From an uncultured Bacilli bacterium (GTDB lineage: Bacteria; Bacillota_I; Bacilli_A; RF39; UBA660), in contig CAKOKX010000002.1 of NCBI GenBank assembly GCA_934096035.1, forward strand, positions 119,120-183,119: 64,000 nucleotides of DNA, in the 5' to 3' direction. This document shows positions 44,208 through 52,553 of the stretch, one piece after another; the first letter of the stretch is position 1, and each line of letters begins with the position of its first letter. A program made the position numbers and the translations under genes. The notes below the pieces were generated by a model. The model was not told where the DNA came from and made no database searches. It was given only the letters and a program-made list of their open reading frames with translations.

Positions 44208-44446
44208 CTGTTTTACTAAAACCTTAAGTTTCTCCACAGACCAACTTCGGATATCGTCACTCAACTTTTTTATTTCGTTCTGCAAAAAAAATATTATAAA
44301 TATATCTAGTACACCCAAAAGTTTTTTCAATCAATTCTCTTTATAAGTATTCATTAAACAAGTTCTTGAATGATTTAATTATAATATCTGTTTGGACATA
44401 TATCAAGACTTTCAATTACAAAAAAAGCATAACTTTCCTAGTATAC

Positions 44447-44483
44447 GAAAAAATATTAAAAATTATTAATAATTCTTAATATT
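44447..44483 (-). terminator. Terminator downstream of the SDR gene
   Basis: A 16-bp AT-rich inverted repeat (44452-44467 with 44468-44483, one G-T pair), followed by T on the minus strand. Confidence 0.6.
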
Positions 44484-44534
44484 TTATAATTAAAAATAGT
44501 ATTGTTTTACTTTTGGATACCAACATTCTCATTA

Positions 44535-45266
44535 TTATTGAGCAGTAAAACCTCCATCAATTGGTACAATAGCTCCGGTTATAAATGTTGCATTATCACT
44601 TAATAAATAACAAATTAAATTAGCAATTTCAGTATCTTCGCCAAGTCTTCCAACTGGAAGCTGATTAGCCATAGCATCTTTCATTTCTTTTGGTACACTT
44701 GCTAAAATTGGTGTATCAACATATCCCGGCGCTATAGCATTTACTCTAATATTATCTCGAGCATAAGTTAATGCTAAAGATCTAGTCATTTGATTAATAG
44801 CACCTTTACTAGCAGAATATGCAAAACTCATTGTTGTACCTACTAAGCCATACATAGATGAAGTGTTAACAATAGCACCTCCACCAGTTTTAAGCATTTC
44901 ACCAATAACATACTTATTCATTAAAAATATGCCTGTTTGATTAACTCCAATAACTTTATTCCATTCATCAACACTAACTTCATGAGCCTTATTTGGTCCA
45001 CCACCAATACCAGCATTAGCAACCAAATAATCAATATGTCCAAACTTTTCTATAACTTCATTTACACATTTTTGAACATCAGTATCACTTGATACATCAC
45101 ATCTAATACCTATACAATTATTACTTAAACTCTTGGCAATGTCACTCACATCTTGATTCCAATCAACAAGTACAACATTAGATCCTTCACCTAATAACTT
45201 TTTAGCTGTTGCAAGTCCAATACCACTTGCTCCACCAGTAATTACTGCAACTTTTTCATTAAACAT
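44535..45266 (-). CDS. Short-chain dehydrogenase/reductase
   Basis: 243 residues. Cofactor loop GGASGIGLATAKKL near 11, NAGIGGG near 84, active site Ser in NTSSMYG and YSASK (Tyr/Lys near 149-153). FabG-like fold. It uses NAD(P)H on an unknown alcohol/ketone. AAGGAGTGATAATA precedes the ATG. Confidence 0.92.
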   Translation of the reverse strand: MFNEKVAVITGGASGIGLATAKKLLGEGSNVVLVDWNQDVSDIAKSLSNNCIGIRCDVSSDTDVQKCVNEVIEKFGHIDYLVANAGIGGGPNKAHEVSVDEWNKVIGVNQTGIFLMNKYVIGEMLKTGGGAIVNTSSMYGLVGTTMSFAYSASKGAINQMTRSLALTYARDNIRVNAIAPGYVDTPILASVPKEMKDAMANQLPVGRLGEDTEIANLICYLLSDNATFITGAIVPIDGGFTAQ

Positions 45267-45300
45267 TTATTATCACTCCTTCTTTTATTATGTTTAATTT

Positions 45301-45987
45301 TTACTCTTTTAAACTACTTTCTCCCGTTTTATAATCAATTTCTATTCCATTTTGAATATTATAAACGAAAACATTAAATAAAATACCTTTACCATTATCT
45401 TCAACAGATTTTGCTTCAATAGTTACCCCGCTTGCTAGCAAATTATTATCCTCATATATCGGAGTAACTCGATATAAAACATGATTACCAGTATCTTTAA
45501 TATAATCAGCAATTTTATTTTCAAAATCAAGCATTCCCTTAGTATTCATCTGCCTTGTACAAGTAATTAAATTCTTAGGGTTTGCATTTTCCCCAGTCAA
45601 TTGGTATCCAATTAAATGACATCTATTGTATAAATATTTACCATCTATAATATCATATTTGACAGTATGCCACCCACTAGGTTTAATCATTCCAATTGAA
45701 CCCCTTTTTTCCGTAGGCATTAAATCTTTACCAATATTAGCAATAGCTACACCAGCTCTTCCTAAACTATCAAGTTCACTATAATTTTCAAACGACTTAC
45801 GTGTATCAATATCATCACTAAATAAAGGTACATTTCCATTAACTTCAATATAATAATAACCATTAAATTTAGGTACACTAACTTCCGAAGGTAATGCTAA
45901 ACTTTCTTTATTTAAATAATTATAACCATAAAATATTATCATAAGTATTAAACTTAAAATAAATACAAAACTACTTTTCTTTTTCAT
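45301..45987 (-). CDS. DNA/RNA non-specific endonuclease, membrane-anchored or secreted
   Basis: N-terminal membrane segment (MKKKSSFVFILSLILMIIF). The betabetaalpha-metal nuclease core is YLYNRCHLIGYQL with the catalytic His, then NPKNLITCTRQMN with the metal Asn, as in streptococcal Spd1/EndA-like DNases. It probably degrades extracellular DNA. ATG 45987 is used; TATAAT just 7 nt upstream raises the possibility of a leaderless message. A longer ORF starts at 46005. Confidence 0.85.
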   Translation of the reverse strand: MKKKSSFVFILSLILMIIFYGYNYLNKESLALPSEVSVPKFNGYYYIEVNGNVPLFSDDIDTRKSFENYSELDSLGRAGVAIANIGKDLMPTEKRGSIGMIKPSGWHTVKYDIIDGKYLYNRCHLIGYQLTGENANPKNLITCTRQMNTKGMLDFENKIADYIKDTGNHVLYRVTPIYEDNNLLASGVTIEAKSVEDNGKGILFNVFVYNIQNGIEIDYKTGESSLKE

Positions 45988-46025
45988 ACTAAAATTATAA
46001 AACATTCCACAAAATAAAAAAAGAA

Positions 46026-46253
46026 CTAATTTCTTTTACTTAACATCATTTTACTTTTTTTATACGCATACCTATACTCTTTATCACTAAAAACCTCACT
46101 ATTTCTACATTCATTAATTAAAACTTCTAAACTAATATCATTTTCATTAAATAAAACTCTGTTAGCTTCTAATTCAAAACAAAATCTTTCAATTAAGTGA
46201 TCCATAGCAAGTTTATGACTTAATTCACAATATAACTCAATTTTATCCTTCAT
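46026..46253 (-). CDS. Small hypothetical protein
   Basis: ATG 46253 (MKDKIELYCELSHK) with GGAGGAATT immediately upstream. 75 residues, helical and charged, ending in a basic tail (KKSKMMLSKRN). No family recognised. Confidence 0.6.
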   Translation of the reverse strand: MKDKIELYCELSHKLAMDHLIERFCFELEANRVLFNENDISLEVLINECRNSEVFSDKEYRYAYKKSKMMLSKRN

Positions 46254-46388
46254 AATTCCTCCACTTTGATAGTATAGCATAATCTATCTAAAATTTGTAT
46301 AAAAAAATAACAATTTTACGCAAATTGTGTCAATAAGTGGCTTGTAAATTATTATATTCATGGGATAATATATCTGAGGTGTAAATAT

Positions 46389-46697
46389 ATGGCAATTTAT
46401 AGTTATCAAGAATTACAAGAAAAAATTTCAAAATGCAACAATAATGACTTATACAACAGAATTTGTAAAAACATTAAAAAATTAAGAAAGGAAAAGTATA
46501 AGGAGTTTAAAAAGAATTACGCTAACAGCACAATAAATCCTTATACTACAGAAAATATTGCAGCATTATTAGATTATAACCATACTCATTATAAAAGATT
46601 TGAAAGTGATAATGACTCAACCAAAAAAATTCCATTAAAAAAGATTGTTCTTTTATCTATTATTCTAGATACTTCTATTGAAGATTTAATGAAATAA
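46389..46697 (+). CDS. Small XRE-like DNA-binding protein
   Basis: 102 residues. NIAALLDYNHTHYKRFESDND and KIVLLSIILDTSIEDLM resemble helices of an XRE/Cro-type helix-turn-helix with an unusually long first loop. TTGTAA and GATAAT 16 bp apart lie upstream. A strong terminator separates it from the next gene. Confidence 0.6.
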   Translation: MAIYSYQELQEKISKCNNNDLYNRICKNIKKLRKEKYKEFKKNYANSTINPYTTENIAALLDYNHTHYKRFESDNDSTKKIPLKKIVLLSIILDTSIEDLMK

Positions 46698-46702
46698 GTG
46701 TA

Positions 46703-46730
46703 AAATACTTCTGAAAGGAAGTATTTTTTT
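46703..46730 (+). terminator. Terminator that overlaps the ribosome site of the glycosylase gene
   Basis: AAATACTTC (46703-46711) and GAAGTATTT (46718-46726) with T to 46730, directly before ATG 46731. The next gene's Shine-Dalgarno AAAGGAAG is part of the loop and 3' arm. Confidence 0.8.
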
Positions 46731-47207
46731 ATGAAAGTTAATCATTCTTTAAAACCTATCTATAATAACAATTCTAAAATACTAATATTAGGTAGTATAC
46801 CAAGTATTAAATCTAGAGAATTAAATTTTTATTATGCCAATCCCACAAACAGATTTTGGAAAATATTTGAAATACTTTTTAATGCTAAATTAACTACAAA
46901 TGAAGAAAAAATAACTTTTTTACATAAAAATCATATTGCACTATTTGATGTTTTTAAGAGTGTTGACATAAAAAAATCTAGTGATAGTTCAATAAAAAAC
47001 TACACATTAAATGATTTATTTCCTATAATAAATAACACAAATATTAATGCGATATTTATAACTGGAAAAAAAGCATATGAGACATTTATTAAAAATAATT
47101 CATTAAATATTAAAGTTTTTTATTTACCTAGTCCATCAAGTGCTAATGCCAAACTAAGTTTAAACGACTTATTTAATCACTATAAAATTATATTAGAATT
47201 CTTATAA
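46731..47207 (+). CDS. DNA-deoxyinosine glycosylase (uracil-DNA glycosylase superfamily, HDG)
   Basis: 158 residues. The N-terminal ILILGSIPSIKSRELNFYYANPTNRFWKI is the HDG/Mug-like active-site region, and the C-terminal LPSPSSANAKLS is the DNA-intercalating motif. It removes hypoxanthine and related deaminated bases. The 3' end overlaps the convergent VanY gene by 28 nt. Confidence 0.85.
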   Translation: MKVNHSLKPIYNNNSKILILGSIPSIKSRELNFYYANPTNRFWKIFEILFNAKLTTNEEKITFLHKNHIALFDVFKSVDIKKSSDSSIKNYTLNDLFPIINNTNINAIFITGKKAYETFIKNNSLNIKVFYLPSPSSANAKLSLNDLFNHYKIILEFL

Positions 47208-47773
47208 TATTCTTCCAAAGTTAAATCTTCATCATATATTTTTTTAGCTAATTCAAGCCCCACAAATCTAAAGTGCCAAGGCTCAAAATTATAACCTGTT
47301 ATATTTTCCTTTCCTTTCGGATATCTAAGGATAAAACCATATTTCCAGCAATTATTTTTTAGCCAAATTGCTTCATTATCATCTTCTTTTACATCATCAT
47401 TATATATACCATTTTCATAATATGCAAAATCTACTGCTAATCCAGTTTGATGTTCGGAAGCTCCAGGTAGTGCTACTAATTTATAAGCATCATTTCCTTT
47501 TTCTTTAATTAAGGCATTTAAAACAACTTGCTGATAATCATAACTGCGATAACCACTATCCACAATCAAAGGTAAACCCAATGCATGTGCATCTTTAAGT
47601 AATTTGTCAATATATCTTTTTATATCCTTTCTAAACATAGGTTTTAAACTAGCATCTTTATATTGATGAAAATTATTTTCATTTTCATCTACAACATACA
47701 TCTCAAAAGGAACATAATTTCTATCTAATAAATTATCTTTATTTACTAAAACAGTTATATCTAAATCTTTCAT
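47180..47773 (-). CDS. D-alanyl-D-alanine carboxypeptidase, VanY/LdcB type
   Basis: 197 residues with no signal peptide visible. Zinc peptidase M15B motifs: SGYRSYDYQQ, ASEHQTGLAVDF (His/Asp zinc ligands, near 110-118) and NFEPWHFRFVG (Glu/His, near 165). It cleaves the terminal D-residue of peptidoglycan stems. Lack of an export signal is odd for this family; the start ATG 47773 has AGGGTG upstream, so the protein may act on cytosolic or recycled muropeptides. Confidence 0.85.
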   Translation of the reverse strand: MKDLDITVLVNKDNLLDRNYVPFEMYVVDENENNFHQYKDASLKPMFRKDIKRYIDKLLKDAHALGLPLIVDSGYRSYDYQQVVLNALIKEKGNDAYKLVALPGASEHQTGLAVDFAYYENGIYNDDVKEDDNEAIWLKNNCWKYGFILRYPKGKENITGYNFEPWHFRFVGLELAKKIYDEDLTLEEYYKNSNIIL

Positions 47774-47800
47774 TACAACACCCTACTTTATTTTATGTAT

Positions 47801-47828
47801 ATAAAAACCTAACGGTTAAAGTTAGGTT
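47801..47828 (-). terminator. Terminator of the alcohol dehydrogenase gene
   Basis: AACCTAAC and GTTAGGTT pair on the minus strand, followed by TTTTATA. Confidence 0.75.
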
Positions 47829-48853
47829 TATTTATTTGGATCAACAATTATTTTAACTGCTGAGTCTTTACCACTAGTTAAACGTTCATATGCTTTTTGA
47901 ACACCATCTAAAGGCACAATATCATCAACAAATTTCATAACATTAAGTTTTCTATCAGCAATTAAATCAATACATGATTTAAATTCATCATATGTATAGG
48001 CAATAGCACCTTGTAAAACTAGTTCTTTCATAACTGCCATTACTGTATAAGTAGGCACTGCATCTGTTGCAACACCAACTAATACTACAATACCACCGGG
48101 TTTAACCATCGTAATTGCACTATTAACAGCAGCACTATTACCAACACATTCAATTACAACATCAAACCCACCATGAGTTTTTTCCATCATCTTTGGAACT
48201 AAATCTGGATCTAAGGCATTATACCATTCATCGGCAACACCAAGCTTTACACTTTTCTTACCTCTTTCTTCATTAGTTTCCGTAACAACTACTCTACTAG
48301 CACCTTCAAGTTTAGCAAACATTGCACTAACTAAACCAATAATTCCACCGCCGATAACTAAAACATCATCACCAACAGCAATTCTGCCTAAATGAGCTGC
48401 ATGAAGTCCAACCGCCGTTGGTTCAACCATTGCCACTTCTTCATCTTTCATATCATCAGGCACTTTAATAACCATATCACTACGAACAGCAATACGACTT
48501 GTAAGACCTCCCGGATTATCAATTGAAAGTCCCACAGCTTCACTCCATGTTTTGCTACAATATTGAACTTCTCCCTTACGACAAGCTTCACATTCACCAC
48601 ATGGGGAGATTGGAAGTGCTGTTACCCTATCTCCAACTTCTAAATCAAGTCTATCACCAGGATCTACAACACGGCCACAAAACTCATGTCCCATTACTAA
48701 GCCTTTAGGTTCTCCATTAACCCAATTATGAATATCAGAACCACAAATACCAGATTTTAATACATCAATAATTACTTTTTTACCATCTGCAACTGGTTCT
48801 TTTATTTCTTTAATTTCAAATTGTTTAACATCTTTAATTGCACACGCTCTCAT
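47828..48853 (-). CDS. Zinc-dependent medium-chain alcohol dehydrogenase
   Basis: ATG 48853 (MRACAIKDVKQ) behind AGAGGAG. Catalytic zinc residues are in KSGICGSDIH and GHEFCGRV; the structural zinc is held by CGECEACRKGEVQYC. The NAD-binding loop is VIGGGIIGL. 341 residues, closest in pattern to sorbitol/threonine/butanediol dehydrogenases. The substrate is not readable from context. Confidence 0.9.
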   Translation of the reverse strand: MRACAIKDVKQFEIKEIKEPVADGKKVIIDVLKSGICGSDIHNWVNGEPKGLVMGHEFCGRVVDPGDRLDLEVGDRVTALPISPCGECEACRKGEVQYCSKTWSEAVGLSIDNPGGLTSRIAVRSDMVIKVPDDMKDEEVAMVEPTAVGLHAAHLGRIAVGDDVLVIGGGIIGLVSAMFAKLEGASRVVVTETNEERGKKSVKLGVADEWYNALDPDLVPKMMEKTHGGFDVVIECVGNSAAVNSAITMVKPGGIVVLVGVATDAVPTYTVMAVMKELVLQGAIAYTYDEFKSCIDLIADRKLNVMKFVDDIVPLDGVQKAYERLTSGKDSAVKIIVDPNK

Positions 48854-48908
48854 AAAATTCTCCTCTACTATAATAAAGTATACCACTTTTTATAACAAAA
48901 CAACAGCA

Positions 48909-48938
48909 CAAAAAAAACAATTTACAAATTAATGTAAA
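48909..48938 (-). terminator. Terminator of the mscS-like gene
   Basis: TTTACA and TGTAAA pair around a short AT loop on the minus strand, followed by eight T. Confidence 0.65.
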
Positions 48939-49763
48939 CTATTTTTTTATAGTAACTACATGTGGATAAGGTATTTCTATTCCTTCTTTATCAAATCTTT
49001 TTTTAATTATATAATTTAAATTATACATATTTTCAAATGTTTCACTATTATCTTTACCCCAAACCCATGCTCTTAAAGTTAATGATGAATCATTCCAACT
49101 AGCCACTCTAACCTTTGGAAATTCCACATCTTTATTCTTCCCTTTTGGGTTTGGATGATACATCTTTTTCATTTCTTCTTTAATAATATTCATTGCTTTA
49201 TCAACATCTGATTCATAAGATATTGTAAAATCCACAAGTTTCATATTTTCGTTATCAGAATAATTAAAATTTTCAATCGTATATGAATTTAATTGACTAT
49301 TAGGAATTATGATTCTTCTATTATTAATAGTTCTAATAATAGTATGTCGCATTGTAATATCTTCAACTGTACCACTAACACCTAAAGAAGTACATTCAAT
49401 AAAATCTCCAACCTCAAAAGCATCACCAATAACTAAAGCAAAACTTCCAAAGAAATTCTTTAAACTTTCTTGAGCAGCAAGTCCCAAAACAACTGAACCA
49501 ATTCCTAATCCAGATAACAAAGTTACAGAAAACTTATGAAACGTTTCAAATTGGCCCATAATCATCAACAGCATTAAAGAATAAATAATTAATTTTTTAA
49601 CTTTTTTAATAAACATTAATAGTGTTGTTACATTCTTTTTTCTTTTTCTTCTAATAGTTCTATCTATTAATTTATCAACTACTTTATTAATCAATATAGC
49701 AATAGTTACTATTAATATTATACTAATACACTTATCTAAATAATTATCTAAAAATTTTTTCAT
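48939..49763 (-). CDS. Small-conductance mechanosensitive channel (MscS family)
   Basis: 274 residues with three membrane segments. The pore helix region FSVTLLSGLGIGSVVLGLAAQESLKNFFGS (near 73-102) is the MscS TM3 signature. The beta domain follows with GDFIECTSLGVSGTVEDITMRHT and PNSQL. Opens under membrane tension to release solutes during hypo-osmotic shock. Confidence 0.93.
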   Translation of the reverse strand: MKKFLDNYLDKCISIILIVTIAILINKVVDKLIDRTIRRKRKKNVTTLLMFIKKVKKLIIYSLMLLMIMGQFETFHKFSVTLLSGLGIGSVVLGLAAQESLKNFFGSFALVIGDAFEVGDFIECTSLGVSGTVEDITMRHTIIRTINNRRIIIPNSQLNSYTIENFNYSDNENMKLVDFTISYESDVDKAMNIIKEEMKKMYHPNPKGKNKDVEFPKVRVASWNDSSLTLRAWVWGKDNSETFENMYNLNYIIKKRFDKEGIEIPYPHVVTIKK

Positions 49764-49807
49764 ATCTACACTCCATGATAATTAATTATACTATAAGTAA
49801 TTTAGTT

Positions 49808-49835
49808 TTGCAAATTATAAAAGTTATGTTATAAT
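49808..49835 (+). promoter_or_regulatory. Promoter of the 49861 gene
   Basis: TTGCAA, a 16-bp spacer and TATAAT, 25 nt before the start. It has the same -35 and spacer as the Spo0A-box promoters, but no TGTCGAA is present. Confidence 0.65.
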
Positions 49836-49860
49836 ATATCCTATCCAAAGGGGGATACTT

Positions 49861-50610
49861 ATGAATTATTTGACAGTTGGAACAAATAAAATATCTACAG
49901 ATTTATTTCAAAATATTGAAAATAAGTCTGGCCCAAAACCATACGGAGGAATCTGGGCAACTCCACATAACAAACTATACACAGGTTATAATGAATGGGT
50001 AGACTTTTTATGTGTTAACTCTTATATGCTTTATTATAAAAATTCAAATGATCCATATAACTTACCAGCATGTTTCATAACTTTAAAAGATGATGTCCAA
50101 ATATTTGAAATATCAAAAAAAGAAGACATAGAATATTTAAAACAAAAATTTCCTCACAACGACTGGATAGATTTTGAAAAACTATCTCAACATTATGATG
50201 GTGTTTATATAAATTTTAACAAATTAAAACATAATTTAGATAAAGATATGTTAAATCAAATTTTACCATATGTAGTAAGCACATTAATATTATTTAATCC
50301 TTATTGTATAAAATATTATCAAAAAGCCCAAGTTACCTTAGAAAGAATAGGAAATGCCACAAATCCATTATTAGAGTATAAAATTATAATAGAAGAAAAA
50401 AAAGAAATAATTGAAAATCCAAATAAAAAAATTGAAACTTTACTAGAAAGCATACGAAAGTTTATTCAAGAAAATCATCTAAGTTTAAATGAAGAAAGTT
50501 TTGAACTAATAAAAAAAATCTTTAATATAGACATTAAAGAAACTTTAAGCTCTATTGACATTTCCAAAAGTGAATTATTACTAATAAGAAAATCATTTCA
50601 AAGTATTTAA
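49861..50610 (+). CDS. Hypothetical protein, possible ADP-ribosyltransferase-like N-terminus
   Basis: 249 residues. Not firmly recognised. The first about 150 residues contain SGPKPYGGIWATPHN, NEWVDFL and HYDGVYINF, a pattern that recalls bacterial proteins with a GG(L/I)W(A/T)(S/T) motif in ART-like folds; this is a weak impression. The C-terminal about 80 residues are helical and charged. A strong promoter and AAAGGGGGA ribosome site suggest good expression. Cytosolic. Confidence 0.6.
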   Translation: MNYLTVGTNKISTDLFQNIENKSGPKPYGGIWATPHNKLYTGYNEWVDFLCVNSYMLYYKNSNDPYNLPACFITLKDDVQIFEISKKEDIEYLKQKFPHNDWIDFEKLSQHYDGVYINFNKLKHNLDKDMLNQILPYVVSTLILFNPYCIKYYQKAQVTLERIGNATNPLLEYKIIIEEKKEIIENPNKKIETLLESIRKFIQENHLSLNEESFELIKKIFNIDIKETLSSIDISKSELLLIRKSFQSI

Positions 50611-50627
50611 TCAATTTTAAATACTTT
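50600..50627 (+). terminator. Terminator of the 49861-50610 gene
   Basis: AAAGTATTTAA and TTAAATACTTT, an 11-bp stem with a T run. It overlaps the last codons of the convergent VTT-domain gene. Confidence 0.8.
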
Positions 50628-51191
50628 TTTTATTACAATACTTAATATATATGCAATAACAACCATAACTATAACAGTAATAATACTACTTGGATTATGA
50701 AAACTTTCTAATAAACCAGTACCTACTACTCCCCAGAAATATACTAAAAATAATTTACTAATTAAAATAGCTATTAAAAACTTTTTAAAATTCATATTAC
50801 ATAAGCCTGCAGCAATATTTACCATAAAAGCTGGTGTAAAAGGAATGGATAATATCACTGTAACTTGTGTTAAACTTAAATTTTCAATGTAATTCATACA
50901 TTTAGTAAGCAAGTTTACATCTTTTATTTTATTTACAATCCAATTTCTAAATAATTTTTTAACAAGAAAATAAGATAAAATACAACCAATACAAGTACAA
51001 ATCCAAGAAATAATGAAACCAAACACTTTTCCAAAAGCCACAAAATTAATTGTTATAAATACAAATAAAGGTAACGGAGGAATTATACTTTCAAATATAA
51101 TTAATAATGACCCAAATAATGGACCATATACTCCTAAAGAATCTATTGTACTCATAATAAAATTATAAAAACTATTAAATAATTCACTCAT
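50607..51191 (-). CDS. VTT/TVP38-family membrane protein
   Basis: ATG 51191 (MSELFNSFYN). 194 residues with about five membrane segments; GVYGPLFGSLLIIFESIIPPLPLFVFI and IPFTPAFMVNIAAGLCNM are the conserved re-entrant regions of the VTT (SNARE-associated) family. Related proteins act in lipid scrambling or transport. Substrate unknown. Confidence 0.85.
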   Translation of the reverse strand: MSELFNSFYNFIMSTIDSLGVYGPLFGSLLIIFESIIPPLPLFVFITINFVAFGKVFGFIISWICTCIGCILSYFLVKKLFRNWIVNKIKDVNLLTKCMNYIENLSLTQVTVILSIPFTPAFMVNIAAGLCNMNFKKFLIAILISKLFLVYFWGVVGTGLLESFHNPSSIITVIVMVVIAYILSIVIKKVFKID

Positions 51192-51237
51192 AATATACCA
51201 CATTAATAGTATACCACAAAAATATAAAAATACATAA

Positions 51238-51492
51238 TTATCTTAAAACTTGTGTTACATCATAACCTAGATATTCTAACATAGCAACAACTTTTCGACT
51301 TAAAATGCCTTTATTACAAATAATATAATATTTATTCCCAGGGTTTAAATAATGTTTACTATCCATAAGCAATTTATCAGCATAAATATTAACAGCTCCA
51401 GATGTAGGATTTAATTTAAAGTCAGCGGGATGTTGAACATCTATAAGTATTCCCATACTAGGATTAAAATCATTAAACGAAATTCTTTTCAT
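51238..51492 (-). CDS. Rhodanese-like domain protein
   Basis: 84 residues from ATG 51492 (MKRISFNDF). ILIDVQHPADFK and INIYA-type (here VNIYADKL) precede the active-site loop YIICNKGILSRK, with Cys near 63. A compact single-domain sulfurtransferase or sulfur carrier. Partners are not evident. Confidence 0.8.
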   Translation of the reverse strand: MKRISFNDFNPSMGILIDVQHPADFKLNPTSGAVNIYADKLLMDSKHYLNPGNKYYIICNKGILSRKVVAMLEYLGYDVTQVLR

Positions 51493-51546
51493 ACAAATCA
51501 CACTATAATGTATGAAAAGAATTTAAACTTTCTAATTATAAATACC

Positions 51547-51569
51547 TAAAAAAGGAACATTATAGTTCC
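51547..51569 (-). terminator. Terminator of Rpn copy 2
   Basis: GGAAC and GTTCC pair around ATTATA across the stop codon, followed by six T on the minus strand. Confidence 0.7.
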
Positions 51570-52432
51570 CTTCTTAATTTTTCAACTTCATCTAAAGATA
51601 ATCCAGTAACTTTACAAATAAAATCACTGTTAGTATTTTCTCTAAGCATATTTAAAGCTATTTCAACTTTATTTTGTTCTATGCCTTGTTCTATTCCTAG
51701 CTCAACACCTTGTTCAACACCACTTGCTTCACCAAGTTCATATGCTTCTTGCTTCTTTAACTCATCATAATCATAATATAATAATGAATCAAAATTATCT
51801 GTTAATTCTTTTGCTTCATCTACCATCTTTTCCATAAGACTATCTCCTTCATATACTTCTCTAAGGATCCTTTCATCATTACATACTAACAAATATAATA
51901 AATATTCTAATGAATTCTTTCTTTCCTTAACTATAGTATAATCAGTTTTTATGATTTTGGCAAGATATACATCTACTATTTCTAATATTGGATGTACTTC
52001 TTCTTTCGTCTCAACATCTATTAATCTACTTCTTGTTACAAATCTCTCTTCATGTGATACATCATAAGAATTTAAGTTTATCTGATAAACTTTCTTTAGT
52101 ACCTTATCATAATCCTTTGATGTTTTTATTTGTTTTAGTATTAGATGACAAAAATATGCTGTGTTTTTATTTTGAATACTTCTAGAATTACTTGTATTAA
52201 TTTCTATATTTACTATTGCTGCATTATCTTCGATAATTAAATTCACTTCGCTATTAACTACATTTTCATTAACACCAACATTTGGATGAAATATTTGAAA
52301 ACTAAATAATTCACTTGGCAAATCCAAAACTTCACATACTATTCTTGCTAAATATTGATAACCACTAAAAGAAGTAAACAATTTCTTAACTACCTTATCT
52401 CTCATATAAAGCTCTCTAACCTTCACTTTCAT
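51560..52432 (-). CDS. Rpn-family PD-(D/E)XK nuclease/putative transposase, copy 2
   Basis: ATG 52432 behind GGAGGGATG. 290 residues, clearly paralogous to the 12873-13802 protein (NVGVNENVVNSEVNLIIED, VNIEINTSNSRSIQNKN, YQINLNSYDVSHEERFVT). The aspartate of the first copy's EVDI is Asn here (EVNL), so catalysis may be impaired. The C-terminal four-residue repeat is EQG/ELG-rich (GVEQGVELGIEQGIEQ). It has the same promoter plan with a Spo0A-like box. Confidence 0.82.
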   Translation of the reverse strand: MKVKVRELYMRDKVVKKLFTSFSGYQYLARIVCEVLDLPSELFSFQIFHPNVGVNENVVNSEVNLIIEDNAAIVNIEINTSNSRSIQNKNTAYFCHLILKQIKTSKDYDKVLKKVYQINLNSYDVSHEERFVTRSRLIDVETKEEVHPILEIVDVYLAKIIKTDYTIVKERKNSLEYLLYLLVCNDERILREVYEGDSLMEKMVDEAKELTDNFDSLLYYDYDELKKQEAYELGEASGVEQGVELGIEQGIEQNKVEIALNMLRENTNSDFICKVTGLSLDEVEKLRREL

Positions 52433-52458
52433 CAACCATCCCTCCTTTCTTCTTGCCT

Positions 52459-52497
52459 ATTATACACAAGAAAAATGAGGTTGCAAGAGTTTCGACA
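52459..52497 (-). promoter_or_regulatory. Promoter of Rpn copy 2 with Spo0A-like box
   Basis: TGTCGAA (52497-52491), 4 nt, TTGCAA (52486-52481), a 16-nt spacer, TATAAT (52464-52459), minus strand. A second upstream box is not well conserved. Confidence 0.68.
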
Positions 52498-52526
52498 AAA
52501 CATATCAAAACATTACAAAAAACCAC

Positions 52527-52553
52527 AAAAAAAGCTCTGAACATCAGAGCTTT
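52527..52553 (-). terminator. Terminator of the type IV secretion operon
   Basis: AAAGCTCTGA and TCAGAGCTTT form a 10-bp GC-containing stem with a 3-nt loop and seven T. The stem overlaps the virD4 stop. Confidence 0.9.

Noticed and set aside
45988..46005. Extension of the endonuclease start to 46005
   Set aside because: The region holds a TATAAT-like -10 element and no ribosome site; ATG 45987 begins a normal membrane anchor.
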